Below, piece by piece: positions 36,505 to 45,638 of a stretch of DNA of 64,000 bases. The notes below the pieces were generated by a model, which was given only the letters and a program-made list of their open reading frames with translations, did no database searches and was not told the DNA's origin. This DNA comes from Chitinophaga flava (GTDB lineage Bacteria > Bacteroidota > Bacteroidia > Chitinophagales > Chitinophagaceae). Numbering within the stretch: the first letter of the stretch is position 1; each line of letters begins with the position of its first letter. The stretch spans positions 1,612,001 through 1,676,000 of the forward strand of contig NZ_QFFJ01000002.1 of the NCBI RefSeq assembly GCF_003308995.1. Reading direction: 5' to 3'. A program made the translations under genes and the position numbers.

Positions 36505-37539
36505 TTATAACAGCACAATATCATCGGCATGCGCCACTTCTATATTCTGTGCCTTATGATTATTTTCCAATATGTCGGATGATATTTTGGCCCTGCCCAC
36601 GGCAATGGCGATCATTTCTTCGTTGACGATCTCTATCACTTCTCCGCATTCAAATTTCTCCAGTACTTCTTTAACACCCACTGCGAGCAGGCTATGGCGT
36701 TTTTCGATTGCTTGTTGTGCGCCGGTATCTATCTGTATCCTGCCGGTCACCAGACAGCCGCTGGCCAGCCATTTTCTGCGTGCCGGCATGCTGCATGGCT
36801 GTGGAAGGCATAACGTACCTGTTTTACCAGCTATAGCATTGAGGATACCGTCAGTAGTACGAATACCGAAAATTACCACACGGATGCCCATACGGGTGGC
36901 CAGGCGGGCAAAGGTAAGCTTGGACACCATGCCACCCAGGCCCAGCGCGGATTTTTCCTTGTCGGCCAGTGAAAGGGCGGATTTATCGATCACATCTAAC
37001 TGTGGCACTACCTGTCCGTTGCGGTCCAGCACACCGACCACGCTGGTACTGAACAACAGCAACGATGCCCCGAAACCTACGGCAATCAGCGTGGCCAGCT
37101 CGTCGTTGTCAGAAAACTTCAGCTCCAGACTGCTCACCACATCGTTTTCATTGGCGATGGGAATAATGTTGCTGGCCCATAATTCTTCGTAGGTGCGTTT
37201 CAGTTGCAGAAACTGATCCCTGTTGGAAAAATGTTGTCTTTCACATAAACTCTGTGCTACTGCAATATTGTAGGGTGCAAAGTAACGGCTGTATTTACTC
37301 AGCAATAAGGGGTTGCCGATGGCAGCAGCGGCCTTGCGTTCGCTGATAGTACCACTGTACTGAGTGAGATATTGTTTGCCGGCAGCTACCGCTCCGGAAG
37401 ATACCAGCACGATATGATACTGTTGATGCAATTCGGCAACCTGCCGCGCTATGCCTGCTATAACGGTCTCGTCCAGATCACCATTGCCATGCGTGATAGA
37501 CGCCGTGCCGAATTTTATAACTAATATTGGTTTACTCAA
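36505..37539 (-). CDS. proB: Glutamate 5-kinase with PUA domain
   Basis: A 344-residue kinase that phosphorylates glutamate in the first step of proline synthesis. The amino-acid-kinase domain (1-245) shows VIKFGTASIT, VSSGAVAAG, PIANENDVVS and GLGGMVSKLTFARLAT; a C-terminal PUA domain (about 255-344, RIQIDTGAQQAI) follows. The start is unusual: no in-frame ATG is available, and SKPILVIKFG is preceded by TTG (37537-37539) with an AAAGAAAGG ribosome-binding sequence, so TTG initiation is expected. Confidence 0.94.
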   Translation of the reverse strand: MSKPILVIKFGTASITHGNGDLDETVIAGIARQVAELHQQYHIVLVSSGAVAAGKQYLTQYSGTISERKAAAAIGNPLLLSKYSRYFAPYNIAVAQSLCERQHFSNRDQFLQLKRTYEELWASNIIPIANENDVVSSLELKFSDNDELATLIAVGFGASLLLFSTSVVGVLDRNGQVVPQLDVIDKSALSLADKEKSALGLGGMVSKLTFARLATRMGIRVVIFGIRTTDGILNAIAGKTGTLCLPQPCSMPARRKWLASGCLVTGRIQIDTGAQQAIEKRHSLLAVGVKEVLEKFECGEVIEIVNEEMIAIAVGRAKISSDILENNHKAQNIEVAHADDIVLL

Positions 37540-37683
37540 AGCCTTTCTTTTTGAGGATAAAAATAATATCTGTAAAGCTAAATTCTAAGTGCAAAATGCC
37601 GGATGCTGCAGTCGTCTGTCAAAATTGTACGCTTTCTTGATAAGTAACCATAAAATCAAAGGATTACGCCAGTCCGCTTTTTA

Positions 37684-37691
37684 TATATTTG
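37684..37691 (+). promoter_or_regulatory. -7 promoter box for the beta-lactamase gene
   Basis: TATATTTG, 38 bases before the ATG at 37730. Confidence 0.45.
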
Positions 37692-37729
37692 TATATTCTT
37701 TTACATATATAGTTTATTATAATTTATTT

Positions 37730-38617
37730 ATGATTTACCAACGTTTGTCGCTGTTCATTACAGTGCTCTTGGGCCCACTTGTTGCTATGACCCAGCAACC
37801 ACTGACGAAGAAATTTGAAGAAATCGCTGCCGGCTCCAAAGGCACGGTAGGCGTATGTGCCACCATACTGGAAACAGGGGAGACCGTAGGATTGAACAGT
37901 AAGATGCGATTCCCCATGCAAAGCGTGTATAAGTTCCCGATAGCCATGGCGGTACTGGACCAGGTAGATAGGGGAAAACTTTCTATGCAACAGCAGATAC
38001 GGGTACTGCCTTCAGACTATATCCCTAAATCGGGACACAGCCCGCTCAGAGATGAACATCCTGCCGGTAATATGGACGTATCAATAACAGAGCTGTTACG
38101 TTACAACGTGGCTGAAAGCGATGGTTCTGCCTGCGATGTATTACTACGCGTCATCGGTGGCGTAAAAGTAGCCGACAAATATGTGCACCGCCTCGGGATC
38201 AAAGATATGCGGATTGCACTCACAGAACAGGTACAGGTGCCCAATGAACCGATGCAATACCAGAACTGGTCTACACCGGAAGCTATGACGGCCCTGTTTA
38301 AAAAATTCTATACCGGTCATGTTTTATCAGACAGCAGTTATCATTACCTGCTGGACATCCTCGTGAATTCAGCGCCCGGCGCCAGAAGACTGAAAGCTCA
38401 GCTACCCAAAGGTACTGTGGTAGCGCATAAAACAGGCACTTCAGGTACAGTGGAAGGCCTTACCCGCGCCACTAATGATGCCGGTATCATCACGCTGCCC
38501 GACGGAAAACACCTGATCATCACCGTCTTCATAAAAGACTCCTATGCTGACCAGGAAACCCGGGAACGTACTATCGCCTCCATCTCCAAAGCTGCCTGGG
38601 ACTATTTTGTACGGTAG
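37730..38617 (+). CDS. Class A (A2-type) serine beta-lactamase
   Basis: A 295-residue periplasmic enzyme. The frame is open from 37589, but the ATG at 37730 gives a proper signal peptide (MIYQRLSLFITVLLGPLVAM). Ser65-x-x-Lys68 lies in MQSVYKFPIA, the second motif is SDG in NVAESDGSACDVLL where most enzymes have SDN, the acidic residue is in TEQVQVPNEP, and KTG lies in AHKTGTSGTVEG. Length and the text around SVYKFPIA and CDVLL fit the A2 branch found in Bacteroidota (CfxA, CblA, PER relatives). Spectrum cannot be read off. Confidence 0.92.
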   Translation: MIYQRLSLFITVLLGPLVAMTQQPLTKKFEEIAAGSKGTVGVCATILETGETVGLNSKMRFPMQSVYKFPIAMAVLDQVDRGKLSMQQQIRVLPSDYIPKSGHSPLRDEHPAGNMDVSITELLRYNVAESDGSACDVLLRVIGGVKVADKYVHRLGIKDMRIALTEQVQVPNEPMQYQNWSTPEAMTALFKKFYTGHVLSDSSYHYLLDILVNSAPGARRLKAQLPKGTVVAHKTGTSGTVEGLTRATNDAGIITLPDGKHLIITVFIKDSYADQETRERTIASISKAAWDYFVR

Positions 38618-38633
38618 AAAAGGAAAAAATGGA

Positions 38634-38641
38634 TAGCTTTG
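38634..38641 (+). promoter_or_regulatory. -7 promoter box for the OmpR-type operon
   Basis: TAGCTTTG, 13 bases before the ATG at 38655. Confidence 0.45.
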
Positions 38642-38654
38642 ACTTTTCTGTATC

Positions 38655-39335
38655 ATGAAGATTTTAATCATAGAAGATGAAGAACGTGTTGGGACACTGA
38701 TCCGGCGCGGGCTGGAAGAACAGGGCTATACCGTGACACTGGCATGGGATGGTGAAGCAGGACTTAAACTGGCATTGGGCGGTGGCTTTGATCTGGTCAT
38801 CACCGATATTGTACTGCCCCGTATCAATGGCCTGGAGCTGAGTCGTGCAGTCAGAGCGGCCCTGCCATCTATTCCCATCCTCATGCTGACAGCGCTCGGC
38901 ACCACCGACGATAAAGTAGAAGGTTTTGATGCCGGCGCTGATGACTACCTCGTAAAACCCTTCGACCTGCGCGAGTTGCTGGTACGTATCCGTGCCCTGC
39001 TAAAACGAAATCATGGCGTAGCAACGCCACAACCGGCCGTATTACGTTATGCAGACCTGGAAATGGATCTGCAAACCAAAAGTGTGACCCGCAACGGTAT
39101 GGAGATCAATCTTACTCCCAAAGAGTTCCGCCTGCTGGAATATATGCTGCAAAACAAGGAAAGGGTACTGTCGAGAGCCGAAATAGCGGAGAATGTATGG
39201 GAAACCCATTTCGATACCGGCACCAATTTCATTGATGTTTATATCAACTATCTCCGTAAAAAAGTAGACAAGGCATTTGAGGTAAAACTGATTCATACCA
39301 AACCCGGTATGGGGTTCATTTTTAAAGCTGGTTGA
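38655..39335 (+). CDS. OmpR/PhoB-family response regulator
   Basis: A 226-residue regulator. Receiver domain with IIEDEERVG, phosphoacceptor Asp51 in DLVITDIVLP and Lys101 in DDYLVKPFDL; winged-helix domain (about 130-226) with LTPKEFRLLEYML and the wing FIDVYINYLRKKVD. It is co-transcribed with the histidine kinase that starts 3 bp after its stop. The metal-type RND operon downstream is a plausible target, since CusR/CzcR regulators are of this class and location. Confidence 0.94.
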   Translation: MKILIIEDEERVGTLIRRGLEEQGYTVTLAWDGEAGLKLALGGGFDLVITDIVLPRINGLELSRAVRAALPSIPILMLTALGTTDDKVEGFDAGADDYLVKPFDLRELLVRIRALLKRNHGVATPQPAVLRYADLEMDLQTKSVTRNGMEINLTPKEFRLLEYMLQNKERVLSRAEIAENVWETHFDTGTNFIDVYINYLRKKVDKAFEVKLIHTKPGMGFIFKAG

Positions 39336-39337
39336 CC

Positions 39338-40705
39338 ATGAAAATCCGTAACAGGCTGACCCTCTTATTCACTGGTATGATCGCAGCCCTGCTGCTGGTA
39401 TTTGCGTGGGTGGTATATATTTCGTACTCCCAGGACCGTGAAGAAGAGTACTACAAAAACCTGCAACAGCAGGCCATTACCAAGGCCAACCTGCTCCTCG
39501 ATGCTAAAATAAGCCCTGAAGTATTACAACTGATCTATAAGAATGCCGCCGGCTCCCGCTCCCAGGAGGAGGTGGCTGTTTATGATACAGCCTTTCACCT
39601 GTTATATCACGATGCCGTAGACATAGACAAGGTAAAGGAAACCAAACAGATGATCCGCGAGATCACTGAACAGCGGCAGATTGCCTTTCATGAAGGGCCG
39701 CTGCAGGTGGTAGGATTCCTGTTTAACCATAATGGAACACCTTATATCGTCACCGCCGCAGCCCAGGATGAATACGGCCTGGGGCAGCTGCAGCACCTCT
39801 TCTGGACGCTGGTGATCACCTTCCTGGTAGCCGTCGTGTTTGTATTCCTGGCAGCCCAGTTTTTTTCGCATCAGGCCCTGAAACCGGTATCTGATATGGT
39901 GGATAAGGTAGAAGAGATCACCGCTACCAACTTGGACCTGCGGCTGGGAGGTGCAGAAGGGAAAGATGAAATCGCAGAACTGGCACAGACCTTTAACCGG
40001 ATGCTGGATCGACTGGAACAATCTTTTGATGCACAGAAACAATTTGTTTCCAATATATCCCATGAGTTGCGCACGCCGCTCACCGCTATGATGGCTGAGC
40101 TGGAGATCACCGCTTCCCGTGAACGGCCGGCAGAGGAATACCGGCAGTCCATGCGTCATGCCATCAGCGATGCACAGCGGCTGGTGAAGCTGTCGAACAG
40201 CCTGCTTGACCTGGCTAAAGCCAGCTACGACCCCACAGAAATCAATTTCCGTGAAATACGTCTCGATGAAGTGCTGATGGATGCCCGCGGCGATATCCTG
40301 CAAGTACACCCCGAATATAAGATCAATGTGGTATTTGAAGAAGATACCGATGATGATGACGTTGTGTCCGTAAATGGCAACGAATACCTGTTGAAAGTCG
40401 CTTTTATCAACCTCCTCGAAAACGGCTGCAAATTCTCCCGTCCACCTCAAACCACTGTTACCGTCACCTGGTTTAAAGGCCATACCATCCTGCGTTTTAC
40501 TGATGAAGGCATTGGCATTGCCAAAGACGATCTGCCTCATATCTTCACCCCTTTTTACAGAGGCAACAACCGCCCTTATGCCGATGGCAATGGTATCGGT
40601 CTTTCGCTTGCACTTAAGATTATCCGGCTGCATAAAGGCAATATCAGCGTTGTATCCAAGCCTGGGAGTGGCACTACATTTACTGTTGAATTGCCGCATA
40701 TTTAG
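39338..40705 (+). CDS. HAMP-domain sensor histidine kinase
   Basis: A 455-residue kinase from the ATG at 39338 (an in-frame TTG two codons earlier overlaps the regulator stop). Two membrane segments (about 7-28 and 150-172) enclose a periplasmic sensor part; HAMP (about 172-225), HisKA with phosphoacceptor in FVSNISHELRTPLTAMMAEL, and HATPase with NLLENGCKF, DEGIGI and GNGIGLSLALKI. Partner of the OmpR-type regulator. The stop codon sits directly against the first REP-like palindrome of the 41-kb array. Confidence 0.93.
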   Translation: MKIRNRLTLLFTGMIAALLLVFAWVVYISYSQDREEEYYKNLQQQAITKANLLLDAKISPEVLQLIYKNAAGSRSQEEVAVYDTAFHLLYHDAVDIDKVKETKQMIREITEQRQIAFHEGPLQVVGFLFNHNGTPYIVTAAAQDEYGLGQLQHLFWTLVITFLVAVVFVFLAAQFFSHQALKPVSDMVDKVEEITATNLDLRLGGAEGKDEIAELAQTFNRMLDRLEQSFDAQKQFVSNISHELRTPLTAMMAELEITASRERPAEEYRQSMRHAISDAQRLVKLSNSLLDLAKASYDPTEINFREIRLDEVLMDARGDILQVHPEYKINVVFEEDTDDDDVVSVNGNEYLLKVAFINLLENGCKFSRPPQTTVTVTWFKGHTILRFTDEGIGIAKDDLPHIFTPFYRGNNRPYADGNGIGLSLALKIIRLHKGNISVVSKPGSGTTFTVELPHI

Positions 40706-40706
40706 C

Positions 40707-41250
40707 CCCAGGGCTGAAGCCCTGGGCTATGTTTGTATTGGCAGGTGCGGGGCTTTATATTATTGCCTCGTGCCTGTGTCTGGCTTGGTTTAATATTGTT
40801 TTAGCCGGCGTTTTGTTGTCTGAGGGCTGAAGCCCTGGGCTATGTTTGTATTGGCAGGTGCGGGGCTTTATGTTATTGCTTCGTGCCGGTGTCTGGCTTG
40901 GTTTAATATTGTTTTAGCTGGCGTTTTGTTGTCTGAGGGCTGAAGCCCTGGGCTATGTTTGTATTGGCAGGTGCGGGGCTTTATGTTATTGCTTCGTGCC
41001 GGTGTCTGGCTTGGTTTAATATTGTTTTAGCTGGCGTTTTGTTGTCTGAGGGCTGAAGCCCTGGGCTATGTTTGTATTGGCAGGTGCGGGGCTTTATGTT
41101 ATTGCTTCGTGCCGGTGTCTGGCTTGGTTTAATATTGTTTTAGCTGGCGTTTTGTTGTCTGAGGGCTGAAGCCCTGGGCTATGTTTGTATTTGTGTTGGT
41201 GCGGGGCTTTATATTATTGCCATGTGCCTGTGTCAGGCTTGGTTTAATTA
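40707..41250. repeat. Tandem array of five 113-bp units, each opening with a REP-like palindrome
   Basis: GGGCTGAAGCCCTGGGC recurs at 40711, 40824, 40937, 41050 and 41163, exactly 113 bases apart. Units 2, 3 and 4 are identical; unit 1 differs at four positions; unit 5 diverges after about 30 bases and is truncated. Each unit opens with a palindrome (CCCAGGGCT or TGAGGGCT, GA, AGCCCTGGG) and continues with a non-coding body. The identity of the middle units points to recent expansion. The array fills most of the 733-bp gap between the kinase and the RND operon; the rest holds an inverted palindrome copy and the RND promoter. Confidence 0.95.
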
Positions 41251-41301
41251 GTATCCCGGGTTTAACCCATCTACACATTTATCCCAGAGCATCCAATATA
41301 G

Positions 41302-41321
41302 CCCAGGGCTTCAGCCCTGGG
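41302..41321. repeat. REP-like palindrome, closing copy
   Basis: CCCAGGGCT, TC, AGCCCTGGG: 9-base perfect arms around two bases. The loop has TC where the array units have GA, so it is the array palindrome in opposite orientation, bracketing the array. Confidence 0.9.
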
Positions 41322-41384
41322 ACTCTAATATGTTTCTAATAATATTCTAAATCGTTTCTAACGGCTGCATCCGCGGGCTGTTTA

Positions 41385-41392
41385 TACTTTTG
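41385..41392 (+). promoter_or_regulatory. -7 promoter box for the RND efflux operon
   Basis: TACTTTTG, 54 bases before the ATG at 41439. No clear -33 element was seen. Confidence 0.4.
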
Positions 41393-41438
41393 CGGCGGTT
41401 ACGGTTAACTGTAACAGATACACGAAAAAAATATCGTC

Positions 41439-42545
41439 ATGAAAAGGTTCACTGCAGCTTGCGGCGTGGTGTTGATCGCTGCGTCCTGTCACCATCCGGA
41501 CAAGGGAAAGGAAATCGTAACATTTGAAGGCAGGGGAGATACCGTCTTTGTGCCTGCCGCTTCTCCTTTATCGGCCAAAATACACCTGCATACGATAACG
41601 GAAGCCCCTTATCAGCTGCAATTGCTGACGGCTGGGATCGTAAAAGCGATTCCCAATAACTATGCGGAGATAGCCCCGCCTTTTGCCGGCAGGGTGGTGA
41701 AATCGTATGTGCGTTTGGGTGATAAGGTACATGCCGGCTCTCCTTTGTTTGCTATTTCCTCGCCCGATTTTTATACGGCACAGAAGGCCTGGTTCCAGGC
41801 GCACCAGTTATATGAACAGGCTGTACTGGCACAGAAAAGGCAGCAGGACCTGCATCAGCATGCTGTAGGCGCAGCGCGCGATCTGGAAGAAGCTAATACC
41901 AACCTGGCTGTGCAGCGGCAGGAGCTGGAGAATGCAGCTGCGGCACTGAAAGTATTTAATATAGATCCTCAACACCAGGTGCTGGGTGAACCGCTGATTG
42001 TCAGGTCTCCTATTGGTGGGGAAGTGATCAGTAATAAGTTGGTCTCCGGACAGTTCCTGAAGGCGGAAGACGGTGCAGTAGCGGTTGTGGCACAGCTGTC
42101 GCAGGTGTGGATTGCAGGCCAGGTGAAGGAGAAAGACCTTCGTTTTATCCACGAAGGTGATGCGGTGAATATGGAGGTGACGGCGTTGCCAGATACCGCT
42201 TTCAGTGGAAAGGTGTTTCATGTGAGCCGTGTTATTAATGAAGAAACAAGGGCGGCGGAAGTGCTCATGATCTGCGAGAATCCTGCCCATCAGCTGAAAC
42301 CGGGCATGTATGCCAGCGTTAACTTCCAGGATGCGCCGGAGAAAGTAATAGCAGTGCCTGCACGCGCGGTGATGCAGGACAATAATTCAAGTTATGTGTT
42401 TGCTGAAGTAGCCCCTGGTACTTATGTCCGCCGGAAAGTCGTGACCGGTGAAACCAAAGGGCCGCAGCTCATTATCCGCAGTGGTCTGAAGCCGCAGGAT
42501 AAAATAATAGGTGAGGGCGCCTTCTATCTCTCAGCAGTAAAATAA
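41439..42545 (+). CDS. RND efflux periplasmic adaptor (CusB/CzcB-like lipoprotein)
   Basis: A 368-residue membrane-fusion protein. Lipobox-type signal ends IAASC (Cys17). The barrel-sandwich/lipoyl domain appears as IAPPFAGRVVKSYVRLGDKV, the hairpin at about 120-175 (ANTNLAVQRQELENAAAAL), the second lipoyl half as VRSPIGGEVISNKLVSGQFL, and the beta-barrel with VWIAGQVKEKDL and LKPGMYASVNF. It bridges the inner-membrane pump and the TolC-type channel. First gene of the four-gene operon 41439-47457. Confidence 0.92.
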   Translation: MKRFTAACGVVLIAASCHHPDKGKEIVTFEGRGDTVFVPAASPLSAKIHLHTITEAPYQLQLLTAGIVKAIPNNYAEIAPPFAGRVVKSYVRLGDKVHAGSPLFAISSPDFYTAQKAWFQAHQLYEQAVLAQKRQQDLHQHAVGAARDLEEANTNLAVQRQELENAAAALKVFNIDPQHQVLGEPLIVRSPIGGEVISNKLVSGQFLKAEDGAVAVVAQLSQVWIAGQVKEKDLRFIHEGDAVNMEVTALPDTAFSGKVFHVSRVINEETRAAEVLMICENPAHQLKPGMYASVNFQDAPEKVIAVPARAVMQDNNSSYVFAEVAPGTYVRRKVVTGETKGPQLIIRSGLKPQDKIIGEGAFYLSAVK

Positions 42546-42552
42546 GAGGCTT

Positions 42553-45500
42553 ATGAAACAATTGATCAATACAGCTATACAGAAACGTTGGCTGATGGTA
42601 ACCTTATTTGTGTTACTCGCCGCAGGAGGATATTATAGCTGGCAGCAACTGGCCGTGGAAGCCTATCCCGATATTGCTGATGTTACCTCACAGGTGGTCA
42701 CACAGGTACCCGGACTGGCGGCAGAAGAAGTGGAGCAACAGATTACGATTCCGCTGGAGCGTGCGCTCAACGGCATGCCGGGCATGCATGTGATGCGTTC
42801 CCGCTCCACCTTTGGTTTGTCTATGATCACCCTCGTGTTCAATGATGGTGTAGATGATTATTGGGCAAGGCAGCGTATCAAGGAGAGACTGGATGATGTG
42901 ACGCTCCCATATGGCGCCAAGCCCGGCCTCGACCCGCTTACATCGCCGATAGGAGAAATATACCGGTACATCATAGAAAGCGACAGCGCAGACCTGCGTG
43001 CACTCACCGATCTGCAAAACTGGGTGATCATCCCCAGAATCAAACAGGTAACCGGCGTAGCCGACGTGACCAATTTCGGCGGCATCACCACGCAATACCA
43101 GGTGGAGCTGGACCCGAAAAAACTGGAACAGTACCATCTTCCACTGAGTACGGTGACAGCGGCCATCAACAATAACAACAGCAATAGCGGGGGCAGCGTG
43201 CTCCAGCGCGGTGATCTGGGTTATGTGGTAAGAGGTATCGGTCTGCTGAAATCATTGGATGATATAGGCCATACCGTGATACAATCACCCCAGGGGGTGC
43301 CTTTGTTTCTGCAGGATATCGGTCAGCTTCGTTATGGTAACCTCGAAAGAAAAGGTGTACTGGGCTTCACAGACCATGAGCGTCAGTATAGTGAAAGCAT
43401 TGAAGGGATTGTATTGTTGCTGAAGGGCCAGAATCCTTCCGTAGTGCTGGACGGTGTACATAAAGCCATAGATGAGCTGAATAACGGTCTGCTGCCGGCG
43501 GGTGTCAAAATACATCCTTTCCTCGACAGAACTGCGCTGGTCAATACTACACTGAATACGGTGTCGCATACACTATTAGAAGGAATGGCACTGGTAGTGC
43601 TGGTGCTGATTATTTTCCTGGGCAGCTGGCGTGCTGCTTTGCTGGTAGCGGTCACTATTCCATTGAGTTTGTTGTTTGCTTTTATCCTGATGCATTTCAC
43701 GCATATCCCTGCCAATCTGCTGTCGCTGGGGGCGATAGACTTTGGTATCATCGTGGATGGTGCGATTGTGATGGCAGAAACGATGTTGCGGCAAAGGGAA
43801 GATCATCCACTGGAGATGCTGGAAGAACAAAGTTTTATGAAGAAGGCGCAATCGGTGGCCAGACCTGTATTTTTTGCTACGCTGATTATTATCACCGCTT
43901 ACCTGCCGCTGTTTGCTTTTGAGCGGGTAGAGAAGAAGTTGTTTACACCGATGGCTTTTACAGTAGGTTATGCGCTTTTTGGCTCTCTGGCAGTGGCTTT
44001 GTTGCTGATTCCGGGTTTAGCGTATATGCTTTACCGTAAGCCTCAAAAACTGTATCATAATCGTTGGCTGGAGAAGCTGACAAGCGCTTATCAGCGGCGG
44101 ATGGAAAAAATCATGGAGCGTCCGCGTAAAGTGTTTATACCGCTGGCGGTGGTGCTGGTGGCTGCTGCAGGGCTGACCATCACGGTAGGTAAAGACTTCC
44201 TGCCACCACTGGATGAAGGCTCTATCTGGCTACAGGTGCAGCTGCCGCCGGGCGTGTCGCTGGCTAAGGCCAGAGAGATGGCAGACAGTCTGCGTATCCG
44301 CACCATGCAGCATCCGGAGGTGACGTATATGATGACACAAACGGGTCGTAATGATGATGGCACTGATCCGTTTACACCTTCCCATTATGAATGTTCTATC
44401 GGTCTGTTGCCTTACAAGGAATGGCCTTCCGGTAAAACCAAGCAGGACCTCATCAATGAGCTGGCAGCGGATTACGCCACCATGCCGGGTTATACGGTGG
44501 GCTTCAGTCAGCCGATGATTGACGGTGTAATGGATAAAATTGCTGGTGCACATAGTGAGCTGGTGGTGAAAGTATATGGCAAGGATTTTCAGGAAACACG
44601 ACGTACAGCCGAGGCCGTGATGGCCACATTGTCTCACGTACCTGGTGCGGTAGATCTGGCCATCGATCAGGAGCCGCCTTTGCCTCAGCTGCAGATACAG
44701 GCCGATAGGGCTGCCATTGCCCGCTATGGTCTCAATATCGCCGATGTGGCTGACCTGATAGAGACAGCAATCGGGGGAAAAGCCGTCGCACAGGTGTTTG
44801 TCGGTGACCGGGTGTATGATATCAGCTGCCGCTATCAGGAAGATGCCCGCAATACTCCGGAGAAGATCGGGAACCTGATGCTGACCAATGGGGATGGTGT
44901 GAAGATACCGCTGTCGCAGGTCGCCAAAGTGCAGCTGGCGACCGGTGAGAGCACTATTACCCGTGAAATGGGAAGACGACATCTCACTGTGCGGCTGAAT
45001 CTGCGCGGCACAGACCTCACCACTTTTCTGCAAACCGCACAGGAACGAATAGAGAAAGAAGTAAAATATGATAAGGACAAAACCACGATTGCGTGGGGTG
45101 GTCAGTTTGAAAATAAAAACCGTGCCTACAGCCGGCTTGCGGTTATTGTGCCGGTAGCACTGGGGCTGATGTTTGTGTTGTTGTATGGAGCGTTTGGTGT
45201 AGCGCGTCAGTCGGCTCTTATCCTCTCTATTGTGCCGTTGGCACTGTTTGGAGGCATGCTGGCGCTGAATGTACGGGGCATGACGCTGAACGTATCATCC
45301 GCAGTAGGTTTTATTGCTTTGTTTGGCGTAGCTATACAAAACGGTGTGCTGATGGTATCGCATATGAACCAGCTGCGTAAAGAGATGGCTTCCCTGAAAG
45401 AGGCCGTGATACAGGCTGCCAGGGACCGTTTCAGGCCGGTGCTGATGACCGCCACCGTGGCCATGCTGGGATTATTGCCTGCATCGATGGCTACCGGCAT

Positions 45501-45633
45501 AGGCTCTGATGTGCAGCGGCCTTTGGCTACAGTGATCGTATATGGACTGCTCTGTTCTACACTCATCACGTTGTATGCCCTGCCGGCACTGTATTACCTG
45601 ACTGAGAAAAAAGCTGTTAACGAAACAAAATAA
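42553..45633 (+). CDS. RND efflux pump of the heavy-metal type (CusA/CzcA-like)
   Basis: A 1026-residue inner-membrane pump with 12 expected membrane segments. HME-type features are AYPDIADVTSQVVTQVPGLA near the N-terminus, the segment-4 motif LGAIDFGIIVDGAIVMAE with its proton-relay acidic residues, GKDFLPPLDEGSIWLQ and the final FIALFGVAIQNGVLMVSHMN. Whether the ion is monovalent (Cus) or divalent (Czc) was not decided. Eight bp separate it from the adaptor gene and five from the TolC-type gene. Confidence 0.94.
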   Translation: MKQLINTAIQKRWLMVTLFVLLAAGGYYSWQQLAVEAYPDIADVTSQVVTQVPGLAAEEVEQQITIPLERALNGMPGMHVMRSRSTFGLSMITLVFNDGVDDYWARQRIKERLDDVTLPYGAKPGLDPLTSPIGEIYRYIIESDSADLRALTDLQNWVIIPRIKQVTGVADVTNFGGITTQYQVELDPKKLEQYHLPLSTVTAAINNNNSNSGGSVLQRGDLGYVVRGIGLLKSLDDIGHTVIQSPQGVPLFLQDIGQLRYGNLERKGVLGFTDHERQYSESIEGIVLLLKGQNPSVVLDGVHKAIDELNNGLLPAGVKIHPFLDRTALVNTTLNTVSHTLLEGMALVVLVLIIFLGSWRAALLVAVTIPLSLLFAFILMHFTHIPANLLSLGAIDFGIIVDGAIVMAETMLRQREDHPLEMLEEQSFMKKAQSVARPVFFATLIIITAYLPLFAFERVEKKLFTPMAFTVGYALFGSLAVALLLIPGLAYMLYRKPQKLYHNRWLEKLTSAYQRRMEKIMERPRKVFIPLAVVLVAAAGLTITVGKDFLPPLDEGSIWLQVQLPPGVSLAKAREMADSLRIRTMQHPEVTYMMTQTGRNDDGTDPFTPSHYECSIGLLPYKEWPSGKTKQDLINELAADYATMPGYTVGFSQPMIDGVMDKIAGAHSELVVKVYGKDFQETRRTAEAVMATLSHVPGAVDLAIDQEPPLPQLQIQADRAAIARYGLNIADVADLIETAIGGKAVAQVFVGDRVYDISCRYQEDARNTPEKIGNLMLTNGDGVKIPLSQVAKVQLATGESTITREMGRRHLTVRLNLRGTDLTTFLQTAQERIEKEVKYDKDKTTIAWGGQFENKNRAYSRLAVIVPVALGLMFVLLYGAFGVARQSALILSIVPLALFGGMLALNVRGMTLNVSSAVGFIALFGVAIQNGVLMVSHMNQLRKEMASLKEAVIQAARDRFRPVLMTATVAMLGLLPASMATGIGSDVQRPLATVIVYGLLCSTLITLYALPALYYLTEKKAVNETK

Positions 45634-45638
45634 TTCTT

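Noticed and set aside
39602..40699. Minus-strand open frame of 365 codons
   Set aside because: Antisense to the HAMP histidine kinase; no domain recognised and composition unlike a protein.
40707..41250. CRISPR-like appearance of regularly spaced repeats
   Set aside because: The whole 113-bp unit is repeated, so there are no unique spacers, no short direct repeat of 24-37 bp alternating with variable sequence, and no cas genes nearby.
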